38,369 nt of DNA from Candidatus Fermentibacteraceae bacterium. Lineage in GTDB: Bacteria > Fermentibacterota > Fermentibacteria > Fermentibacterales > JCC-6. The stretch's first letter is position 1; the number at the start of each line of letters is the position of its first letter. Below are positions 8,124 to 15,124 of the stretch, one piece after another. Made by a program: the position numbers and the translations under genes. A model generated the notes under the pieces. That model was not told the origin of the DNA and ran no database searches. It saw nothing but the letters and a program-made list of their open reading frames with translations. The stretch spans positions 64,661 through 103,029 of the forward strand of contig JADGDO010000014.1 in the NCBI GenBank assembly GCA_016744855.1. Reading direction: 5' to 3'.

Positions 8124-9398
8124 TCAGGCGTTAACATACGCTGCCAGATCCAGGTATCCATGTCCGCTAAGATTGAAAAGAATTACTTTATTCTCTCCTG
8201 TCTCCTTTGCGGCCAGTGCAGAGTCAATTGCCGCCGTTATTGCGTGGGTTGATTCAGGTGCGGGAAGAATTCCTTCTATTTGGGTAAATTCTTTTCCGGC
8301 AGCCAGCACTCTCTTCTGCTCGTATGCAACCGGGTTCACAAGCCCAAGTTTTACCAGGTGACTCACCAGTGGGGCCATTCCGTGATAGCGCAATCCACCA
8401 GCATGGATAGGGGGAGGTACAAAGCCGGCTCCAAGTGTGTACATCATGTATTTTGGAGTGAGCCCTGAAGCATCCCCAAAATCGTATTTGAGTTTTCCTT
8501 CAGTAAGAGTTGGGCAAACCGTTGGTTCCACTGCGGTGAAATCAATGTGTCCGCCACCTGTCAGCATTTTTTCTATGAAGGGGAATGCAATCCCTGCGAA
8601 ATTAGAGCCTCCACCGACGCATCCAATAATTTCTGTGGGGTACTCACCCATTTCTTCCATTTGAAGTATCGATTCCTGCCCGATGATTGATTGGTGAAGG
8701 CAGACAGCATCTGAAACGCTGCCCAGACTGTAGCAGGATTTGCTTTCAGTGAGAACGACTTCGACAGCCTCACTTATTGCTATACCAAGACTTCCCGGGT
8801 GTTCAGAATCTTCGGAGAGAAATTTTCTGCCGGATTCTGTCCTGTCACTTGGGCTGGCACAAACTCTTCCTCCATGCATGTTAATGAATGTTTTGCGAAG
8901 AGGTTTCTGCAGATAACTCGATCTTACCATGAATACGTCGAGATCCAGGTCAAACATATTGCATGCCTGAGAAAGAGCACTTCCCCACTGCCCCGCACCT
9001 GTTTCAGTTGTAATTCTCGTTATCCCGTCCTGAGCGGCAAAATAGGCCTGAGGAAGTGCCGTGTTGCTCTTGTGGCTTCCCGCAGGATTAGTTCCCTCGT
9101 ATTTGTAGTAGATGTGTGCCGGTGTGTCCAGAAAGCGCTCCAGCTCAACAGCTCTGATAAGGGGTGAGGGTCTGTAGACCTTGTATGCATCCAGAACTTT
9201 TTCTGGAATGGGAACTCTCGGCTCCAGAGTTACTTCGTGCTCTATCATCCCAGATGGGAAGAGAACAGAAAGAGCCTCGGGTCCTACAGGGGTTCCATCC
9301 GGACCTACTGGAGGAGGAGGAAGAGATGGAAGGAAGGGTTTTATATTCGTGTATTCTGTTGGAATGAAATCGCTACAACGCGATGAAAATCTACGCAT
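8124..9398 (-). CDS. trpB2: TrpB2-type pyridoxal-phosphate-dependent tryptophan synthase beta-like enzyme
   Basis: 424 residues, PLP-dependent fold-type II enzyme of the TrpB2 branch, which condenses indole with serine (or phosphoserine) to tryptophan. The Schiff-base lysine lies in AGSHKSNTA (Lys110), TTETGAGQWGSA follows, and the PLP phosphate loop is GCVGGGSNF. Typical TrpB2 features are the N-terminal extension rich in Pro (FLPSLPPPPVGPDG), YRPSPLIRA and the inserted region around residues 165-215. The C-terminus ends normally. No trpA or other trp gene is nearby; lone TrpB2 is common and is thought to salvage indole or work without the alpha subunit. ATG start with AGGAG six bases upstream. 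The 193 bases between it and malQ contain nothing recognisable. Confidence 0.93.
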   Translation of the reverse strand: MRRFSSRCSDFIPTEYTNIKPFLPSLPPPPVGPDGTPVGPEALSVLFPSGMIEHEVTLEPRVPIPEKVLDAYKVYRPSPLIRAVELERFLDTPAHIYYKYEGTNPAGSHKSNTALPQAYFAAQDGITRITTETGAGQWGSALSQACNMFDLDLDVFMVRSSYLQKPLRKTFINMHGGRVCASPSDRTESGRKFLSEDSEHPGSLGIAISEAVEVVLTESKSCYSLGSVSDAVCLHQSIIGQESILQMEEMGEYPTEIIGCVGGGSNFAGIAFPFIEKMLTGGGHIDFTAVEPTVCPTLTEGKLKYDFGDASGLTPKYMMYTLGAGFVPPPIHAGGLRYHGMAPLVSHLVKLGLVNPVAYEQKRVLAAGKEFTQIEGILPAPESTHAITAAIDSALAAKETGENKVILFNLSGHGYLDLAAYVNA

Positions 9399-9591
9399 GA
9401 CGTACTCCTGTATTGTTAATATTAAGAATTTTTAGTATTCTGAAAACTGTGATGTATAGAACTACAGAGTATTAATTATGGACGGAAGAACCCGCCCAAC
9501 AGCACCATGCGAATGCGCTGAAGAGTACAGAACTGTTCGGAGTGAAGTTTATGCCTCTCATGGCAGTAAAATGCTAAAATTAAAAAAAATG

Positions 9592-10953
9592 TCAATTGCC
9601 TCTTATAACAGGTACAGTTTCAGTGAACTCCTTCATTCTCCAGCTCCAGTTACCCGAGTCTTTCGATGGAGTATTCATCCTTGCCGAGGAATCCAGCTGC
9701 AGGATATCCTGCATGGGAATTACCGCCAATCCAGAGGGAGAATCAAGAGCCATTTCAATCAGACTACCTACGGAATTGTAACCAAGATTCTTACCTGTTG
9801 AATCAATCCACCCGACAGTTGTGTCATTGTCGTGAGTGCCTGTATAGATGACACTGGAAGAATCAACTTCTGCTGCTACGAATTCAGGATTTTGAAGCGC
9901 AAATTGCAAAACCACCATACCGGGGAAACCACAGAGTTTTCGAAGCTCGTGCACAGAAGAGGTTATTAAACCCAGATCTTCCGCGATCAACGGGAGTTTC
10001 CCGATTGATTTTTGTAGTTGGTTGAAAAGATCAATGCCGGGTCCCTTTACCCATTTCCCGTCAACTGCTGTGTTAGCTCCGCTCGGTATTTCCCAGTATT
10101 CATCAAAAGCCCTGAAGTGATCTATGCGAACGGCATCGTACATTTTGAGAGCTGCCTTAATGCGCTCTGTCCACCAACTGTATTCTGATGCTGCACAAGC
10201 GTCCCAATTGTAGACAGGGTTACCCCACAACTGTCCTGTTGTGCTGAAATAGTCCGGGGGTACGCCTGCTACAAAAGTAGGCAGCCCCTCCTCGTCTAAT
10301 TTGAAGAGATCTCTGTTGAAGAAAACATCAACAGAGTCGTGAGCCGTGTAAATAGGGATGTCTCCGAGAATACGAATTCCCAGAGAATTACAGTGATCCT
10401 TGAGTTTTGACCACTGCTGGAAGAAGAAAAACTGAATCATGGCATGAACTGCAGATCTGCTTTCACTTGGGGGATTGGTATTTGTCCAGAGAGTCCAGGG
10501 TAAACCGTTGTTCATTTCCTTCTTTGCCGCGAACCATTCCCATTCCTTGACCCATTGCTGTTCGCGGAATTCCTGAAACCCCGGGACCCCATTTTTTACA
10601 GCACGCGCTGCTGCCAGTTTTAGTAGCTCGGTTCGTCCTAAAAGAGATTCCCAGCAAACTGTTGACTTATTTTCAGATTTTGCTGAAGCAAGCTCAGTTG
10701 AAGATATGTATCCCTGCTTGTACAATTCATAAGGGGAGATAAGAAGTGGGTTTCCCGCAACTGAAGAGAGGGCCTGGTAGGGGGAATTAGCATAGACCGG
10801 TGGAGAAAGGGGAAGTACCTGCCATACATTGAAACCCGAATGGGTCATCCATTCGGCAAACCTGAAAGCCTCCCGGCCCAGGGTTCCAATACCCCATTCA
10901 CCCGGTAGGGATGTGGGATGAAGCAGCACTCCCGTATCTTTTGTGAAAAGCAT
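9592..10953 (-). CDS. malQ: 4-alpha-glucanotransferase (GH77)
   Basis: GH77 amylomaltase of about 453 residues, close to the short bacterial form (~500). It transfers alpha-1,4-glucan segments between maltodextrins, releasing glucose, in cytoplasmic glycogen or starch metabolism. Conserved landmarks are GVLLHPTSLPG at the start, PLSPPVYANSPYQ, GDIPIYTAHDS, the nucleophile in DAVRIDHFR (Asp278), the acid/base in LIAEDLG (Glu325) and the transition-state Asp in GTHDND (Asp375). The C-terminus retains PMQDILQLDSSARMNTP and ends GNWSWRM, as in the family. The start at 10953 is the ATG after GGAGG and is followed directly by the conserved N-terminus; a longer frame reaches 10998. Upstream lie two inverted repeats. 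Identification is firm. Confidence 0.95.
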   Translation of the reverse strand: MLFTKDTGVLLHPTSLPGEWGIGTLGREAFRFAEWMTHSGFNVWQVLPLSPPVYANSPYQALSSVAGNPLLISPYELYKQGYISSTELASAKSENKSTVCWESLLGRTELLKLAAARAVKNGVPGFQEFREQQWVKEWEWFAAKKEMNNGLPWTLWTNTNPPSESRSAVHAMIQFFFFQQWSKLKDHCNSLGIRILGDIPIYTAHDSVDVFFNRDLFKLDEEGLPTFVAGVPPDYFSTTGQLWGNPVYNWDACAASEYSWWTERIKAALKMYDAVRIDHFRAFDEYWEIPSGANTAVDGKWVKGPGIDLFNQLQKSIGKLPLIAEDLGLITSSVHELRKLCGFPGMVVLQFALQNPEFVAAEVDSSSVIYTGTHDNDTTVGWIDSTGKNLGYNSVGSLIEMALDSPSGLAVIPMQDILQLDSSARMNTPSKDSGNWSWRMKEFTETVPVIRGN

Positions 10954-10996
10954 TTTCCTCCATTCTGTTCGAACCGGGAAAATACCCATAACGTAC

Positions 10997-11085
10997 AACG
11001 CCCGCCACCGAAGTGACGGGCGTTGATAAGGAAGGAAGGTGCCAAAGAGTTCTTTTTTCCCCGCACGCCATTACGAAACTCTTTG
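10997..11085. repeat. two inverted repeats in the malQ leader region
   Basis: First repeat 10997-11024: arms AACGCCCG and CGGGCGTT enclose a further CAC/GTG pairing with a CGAA loop, giving a strong hairpin. Second repeat: CAAAGAGTT at 11043-11051 pairs with AACTCTTTG at 11077-11085 across a 25-base loop containing an A/T run. Neither is followed by a T tract on either strand, so they are not ordinary terminators. They lie between the unknown gene ending at 11185 and the malQ start at 10953 and could form a leader RNA structure or bind a regulator. Confidence 0.5.
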
Positions 11086-11184
11086 ACGGAAAGTAGTATA
11101 CATATACGTTCCTGGAATGTCAACCCGTATATATATAACAACGCAAAGCGCTTTCTACTGGGCAAACAAGAGATTGATTATGAA

Positions 11185-12387
11185 CTATTTGTTTGTGATA
11201 GGTTCCCATGTAATATCGAGATTTGAAGGGACGACAGGGAAAGGGACACTAATCCTTACAGTGGAGTAGTTGAGGGGGTTAAGATCGCGTCTCTTGAAAA
11301 GATCCTGAATGATTTCTCCGTAGTTGTCTACACCCTCGAGGGAATTGAGCTCTGCGGTCGGTAGTATCTCAAACCCAGGCTCAACAGGTAGTATGGAGCG
11401 TGCAAGATCGATGAGTTCTTCATTGTAAGCATCAGATTCATCAAGAATTGAAGAGACAACTCTGGGTTTGAACACCGAATTCTCCACGACTGATGTGGGC
11501 ATAATAACATCCATTGCTGCAAATTTGCAGGGAGTAATAACTTTCGATGAGGTAGAGCTCTGTTCATCAATGACAAACTTTTGAAGATCAAGCACCTCTG
11601 CGAAAACAAGGTCCATAAGCCCTGCATTTCCCGTTTCAAGCGGGAAAATCTCTTTAACACTCTGAACAAAACCGCTGCTGGAAGTTACGCTTGGAAGTGA
11701 GCAGTTGCAGTATTCGATGTAGTAGGGCAGAGCGTTAATTTCAAGAGGCTCGATCAATGGAATGCTGGCAGGGGAATGCGGATTTCCCTCAAACTCAGTG
11801 AATACTCTTGGATGGATGTAGAACCAGGGAATATCGGGTCTGTTCCGTCTAAGACCGAAAGAGCCCTTAAGCAGAATAAGCTTCCAGTCTGTGGGAGAAT
11901 CTGTAGGCTCAAAGAGTGAAACAGTAAGACGGGTAGATGCCTCGAGACCGTAGAGGAATCTGTTTCCCGTAAATGCAAGTTTTCTGTGATCGATAGATGC
12001 CTGGCAGGTACCTTCACAGGAGTAAGCAAGAAGCATCATTTCCATACTGGGTCTGTCACCGGCATGCATGTCAACAAGGTTTTCAAAAAGAACGAAGTTT
12101 TCATCGGCTACTGAAAGCAGATCATCGCAAACACCTTTTCTGGATGCTGCGCGAAGAAAACCTTTGAAGGCAGCTTTCCTCGGAATATGACGCACAGAAA
12201 GGAAGCAGTCTTCAATTTCATGAAGCTTGTAGATGTTCCAGCCGATCATTCGGTCTATACCGAGAGTTTTGTAAACGTCACGGGGTTGCTCGAGGTTGCC
12301 GGGCAGTGCCATGAGAATGTCTGTGACAGCACTCTTCAAGCCAACAAGACACTCTTGTGCCTGCTGACCGAGCAGCGAAGATTTCAA
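11185..12387 (-). CDS. hypothetical protein, 400 residues
   Basis: A 400-residue cytoplasmic-looking protein that I do not recognise. There is no signal peptide, membrane segment or nucleotide-binding motif. The first ~90 residues are helical (PRDVYKTLGIDRMIGWNIYKL, then RKAAFKGFLRAASRKGV) and could be a DNA-binding or dimerisation module; the rest is mixed alpha/beta with several Cys. The start is a TTG at 12387 with AAGGGG five bases upstream; no ATG is available nearby. It is divergent from the lipoprotein gene at 12517 and separated from it by an A/T-rich stretch. Gene reality is supported by the long uninterrupted frame and ordinary codon use. No function is proposed. Confidence 0.7.
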   Translation of the reverse strand: MKSSLLGQQAQECLVGLKSAVTDILMALPGNLEQPRDVYKTLGIDRMIGWNIYKLHEIEDCFLSVRHIPRKAAFKGFLRAASRKGVCDDLLSVADENFVLFENLVDMHAGDRPSMEMMLLAYSCEGTCQASIDHRKLAFTGNRFLYGLEASTRLTVSLFEPTDSPTDWKLILLKGSFGLRRNRPDIPWFYIHPRVFTEFEGNPHSPASIPLIEPLEINALPYYIEYCNCSLPSVTSSSGFVQSVKEIFPLETGNAGLMDLVFAEVLDLQKFVIDEQSSTSSKVITPCKFAAMDVIMPTSVVENSVFKPRVVSSILDESDAYNEELIDLARSILPVEPGFEILPTAELNSLEGVDNYGEIIQDLFKRRDLNPLNYSTVRISVPFPVVPSNLDITWEPITNK

Positions 12388-12458
12388 CCGGACCCCTTTC
12401 GTTATGCCTCCTGTTAAGGGGGTAAGATAATATATATATAAGAAAAGTGTTACCTCTG

Positions 12459-12464
12459 TATAAT
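12459..12464 (+). promoter_or_regulatory. candidate -10 element (TATAAT)
   Basis: A perfect TATAAT hexamer lies 53 bases upstream of the lipoprotein ATG at 12517, inside the divergent intergenic region next to an alternating TA tract (12430-12440). No convincing -35 hexamer is visible at the right spacing, so this is tentative. Confidence 0.35.
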
Positions 12465-12516
12465 AGCAAGACGGGAGATACTTGCACTATTGGTTGGTCT
12501 ATACCATATTTATTCA

Positions 12517-13341
12517 ATGAGAATCAAAAAAATACTACTCTTATGTGCATTTCATCTCATCATGTATACTGGTTGTGCCACCAGAGACAATACAGACTTC
12601 CAGCTTTTTACTGTTCAAACAGCTATTCTTGTCGAAGAAACTAATTTCACCATCAGATCTGCCCATTTACTTGCCGAGTTAAATCTTATGGAAGCGATTG
12701 CAGACGGTAACTCCCTGTTGCTTGAGCATTCAATTCTCCAAAGAAATGGACCATTCATGCTGAGAGCAGATTCTCTCTCGATAGTATCGGGGTTGATTAC
12801 TGCTGAAAGCAAATCAAAAGAGGCCATGCATGCCTTCGCAGATTACACGCTTCTTCTGGCCGAGATCACGCGACCCGAGGGCGCAGGAATCCAGCTCAAC
12901 TCCATTTCTTCTTCGGAGACTGCCCTGCTTGCCGGCGCAATTGCAGCGCTGGTTGAACAAGGAACTGCAGAGCGTGATGCAGAAACGCTGAACACTGCTA
13001 TGATGGCAGCTGCTCCTGCTGTCGATTCAATTTGTCTTTCTATGGCTGCGGTAACGCAGTGTGTGGCAAATACAGTGCAGGCATCTTATGCTGACATGGC
13101 CGCAAGAAGGCAGATGAACATCACAGTGAATGATAGCTCTCTTGAAAACGTGGAGGAGCTTTTTGTTCTTAACCGAGAAGTCACAACCCTTCTCCGAAAC
13201 CTTGAAATGCTGCAGGAATCCTGGTTGAGCATTCCTGCAATTCATGAGGAGTTGCGAACTTCTCTTTCCGAAGCCTCGGTTTCTGTTACACTAAGAGTTC
13301 TAGCTGAAAGAATGAACGAGATAAGAGAGGACGGAAAATGA
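12517..13341 (+). CDS. predicted lipoprotein of unknown function
   Basis: About 274 residues from the ATG at 12517. The N-terminus MRIKKILLLCAFHLIMYTGC is a good lipoprotein signal with Cys20 as the lipidation site. The mature part is almost entirely alpha-helical, Ala/Glu/Leu-rich with heptad-like spacing, suggesting a helical bundle or coiled coil. I recognise no domain. Neither the ATG nor an upstream in-frame TTG (12490) has a good ribosome site, so the start is chosen for the signal peptide. Its stop overlaps the start of the next gene (ATGA), so the two are translationally coupled and probably act together. Confidence 0.7.
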   Translation: MRIKKILLLCAFHLIMYTGCATRDNTDFQLFTVQTAILVEETNFTIRSAHLLAELNLMEAIADGNSLLLEHSILQRNGPFMLRADSLSIVSGLITAESKSKEAMHAFADYTLLLAEITRPEGAGIQLNSISSSETALLAGAIAALVEQGTAERDAETLNTAMMAAAPAVDSICLSMAAVTQCVANTVQASYADMAARRQMNITVNDSSLENVEELFVLNREVTTLLRNLEMLQESWLSIPAIHEELRTSLSEASVSVTLRVLAERMNEIREDGK

Positions 13342-13688
13342 GAGAAATAATGCTCTATTCTCTTTTCAGTACAATCTCAAAACTCCGTAGAGTTGAAATG
13401 GGTCTTGTAGAAAGTGAGTCAGAATCTGACAGTGTCGAAAAGGTCAGTGAAGCTATTCGAACACTATCTCTTTTCAGAGATAGACTTATAGCTGAAGAGC
13501 TTACCGATTCCAGCGATCGATTGGATGGTGCGGTCGAGCAACTGAAGAAGGTGTCAGTAGACCTCCGGGCCTACCGGGATGCAGGAGATGATGCTGAAAG
13601 CATGCTTGCAGAAATTCTTAGCAGTCTGCCTAAAGCGATCAGCCTCTTAAACGCAGTTATTGATTCAGAAGGGATGCCCCAGCAATAA
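13338..13688 (+). CDS. hypothetical helical protein coupled to upstream lipoprotein
   Basis: 116 residues, starting in an ATGA overlap with the preceding lipoprotein gene. The sequence is highly charged and helical (many Glu, Asp, Leu), with no signal peptide or membrane segment, so it is probably cytoplasmic; its partner is a lipoprotein, which is odd if they interact directly. No known family recognised. Its last 32 bases overlap, tail to tail, the gene on the opposite strand that ends at 13657. Confidence 0.6.
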   Translation: MREIMLYSLFSTISKLRRVEMGLVESESESDSVEKVSEAIRTLSLFRDRLIAEELTDSSDRLDGAVEQLKKVSVDLRAYRDAGDDAESMLAEILSSLPKAISLLNAVIDSEGMPQQ

Positions 13689-13929
13689 CAAGTATCAGCG
13701 AGCTGAGCATGCTGATAATGTAGAGTTTGTGGTATGGACCGACTTCCCCTGTTTCCGATGTGGTGAGTTCCCGGTATTTAGACATGTAGCCGAACCACTT
13801 CAGTCTCAGGAGAAAGAAGTTTACTTTCTCACCTTTTGAAGACAAATAGTTTACAATTCTAATCATGCAGTACACTCCGAAAAGTGCAGAAACAAACCCT
13901 GCCGCTAGAAAAAATACACCTAAATCCAT
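13657..13929 (-). CDS. small two-helix membrane protein
   Basis: 90 residues from the ATG at 13929, which has GGGAGG six bases upstream. There are two hydrophobic segments, at about residues 3-24 (FFLAAGFVSALFGVYCMIRI) and 70-87 (LYIISMLSSLILVIAGASLL), with a basic, hydrophilic loop between them. This is the topology of a small inner-membrane protein with both termini on one side. No family recognised. It overlaps the 3' end of the convergent gene by 32 bases, so one 3' end lies in the other's coding region. Confidence 0.65.
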   Translation of the reverse strand: MDLGVFFLAAGFVSALFGVYCMIRIVNYLSSKGEKVNFFLLRLKWFGYMSKYRELTTSETGEVGPYHKLYIISMLSSLILVIAGASLLNQ

Positions 13930-13950
13930 TAGCAACCTCCCAAGTTGAGA

Positions 13951-13975
13951 CAGTAATTTTAAATATAGATTACTG
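13951..13975. promoter_or_regulatory. palindrome upstream of small membrane-protein gene
   Basis: Perfect inverted repeat CAGTAAT (13951-13957) and ATTACTG (13969-13975) around an A/T core that reads CTATATTTAAA on the minus strand, a -10-like sequence. It sits 22 bases upstream of the minus-strand ATG at 13929 and 84 bases upstream of the plus-strand gene at 14059, so it may be a regulator site controlling one or both. Confidence 0.4.
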
Positions 13976-14058
13976 CAGTGAGTTTGTGCAATATTGCTAT
14001 ATTCATAACTGAAAGCTAGTTTGCTGTTGCACGACTATGTATAACCTCAGGAGGAAAA

Positions 14059-15108
14059 GTGAGAACAATATCAGCTATTTGTGCTATTCTAATAGGCATC
14101 CTTACAGCCTGCAGTGATGAAACAAACCCCTCCTCAAATGATACTTTACACGGCTGGGCAGTTGGAGAAAGTAGTGACGGATATGGCACAATTCTGAGCA
14201 CTTCAGATGGAAAAAACTGGGAGAGACAAGGCACTCCGGAAACCGTCCCCGAAGGTGTATTGAGTTCGGTTTCAGTTGTAGACAGCAGCATAGTATGGGT
14301 TGCCGGCGGGGTCTTTGAAGGGTTCGGTATCGTTTTGAAAACAACAGATGGTGGGAATTCCTGGTTGCGGATGGGATCTGAAATTTCCATACCGGGAGAA
14401 ACATCTGCAGTCGCAGCAGTCAGTTCAACGACAGGATGGGTTGTGGGCCCCGATAATTCTATTTTGCGAACTGCTGACGGTGGGATAACATGGTATGACA
14501 TGGCCGATCCCCTGTTTTCCGAGTTCAACTGGAGTGGTGTGCAGTTGGTCGGATCATCGAACATCTGGGTATGTGGCGCTAACTCCTCCAACAGTGACGG
14601 AAAAATAATACACAGTACGGATGGTGGTGTATCATGGCAGTCGGAGGGGGATTCCCTTCTTGTCGGTGGGTGGTACATGATAACAATCAAAGCCTGGGAT
14701 GAAAATAATGCCTGGGCAGTTGGTCACGGATACCTCATATTGAACACAACTGACGGTGGTGACAACTGGCATATAGTTACTCCAGATTCACTGCAGTACA
14801 GTCCTAATGATGCCAATGGTATCACTCTTCTTTCTTCAGATGATGCTTGGGTAGCTCTGGATTACGGTAACATTTGGAAAACTTCTGATGGCGGGGAGAA
14901 TTGGGTATTTCAGGACCCCGGTTATGGGGGCTTCTTTCTTCTGAGAATATCAGCTTTGGATACTTCAACAGCCTGGGTAAGCGGACATTCCGGATTTGGC
15001 GTAAACGAAGGAATTATTCTTTATACAGCAGACGGAGGCAGCAGCTGGAGCAGACAGAGTGATGACCAAAGCAATGGTCTCTGGGATGTATGTGTAAAGG
15101 AGTTTTAG
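14059..15108 (+). CDS. Ycf48/BNR-repeat lipoprotein (beta-propeller)
   Basis: 349 residues. Lipoprotein signal MRTISAICAILIGILTAC with Cys18, followed by a beta-propeller made of repeats of about 45 residues. Each has a T-x-DGG-x-x-W core: TSDGKNW, TTDGGNSW, TADGGITW, STDGGVSW, TTDGGDNW, TSDGGENW and TADGGSSW, seven in all, each usually preceded by a WVxG strand. This is the Ycf48/sialidase-like propeller seen in many exported proteins. The start is a GTG with AGGAGG directly upstream. There is no sialidase catalytic arginine triad that I can see, so enzymatic activity is unlikely. Probably surface- or periplasm-facing; partner unknown. Confidence 0.85.
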   Translation: MRTISAICAILIGILTACSDETNPSSNDTLHGWAVGESSDGYGTILSTSDGKNWERQGTPETVPEGVLSSVSVVDSSIVWVAGGVFEGFGIVLKTTDGGNSWLRMGSEISIPGETSAVAAVSSTTGWVVGPDNSILRTADGGITWYDMADPLFSEFNWSGVQLVGSSNIWVCGANSSNSDGKIIHSTDGGVSWQSEGDSLLVGGWYMITIKAWDENNAWAVGHGYLILNTTDGGDNWHIVTPDSLQYSPNDANGITLLSSDDAWVALDYGNIWKTSDGGENWVFQDPGYGGFFLLRISALDTSTAWVSGHSGFGVNEGIILYTADGGSSWSRQSDDQSNGLWDVCVKEF

Positions 15109-15124
15109 CTAATTTACCTTGAAG

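Noticed and set aside
14016-14690. A 224-residue minus-strand frame opposite the Ycf48-like gene.
   Set aside because: The plus strand carries seven clear DGG-x-x-W repeats; the minus frame is a by-product of the repeat codons.
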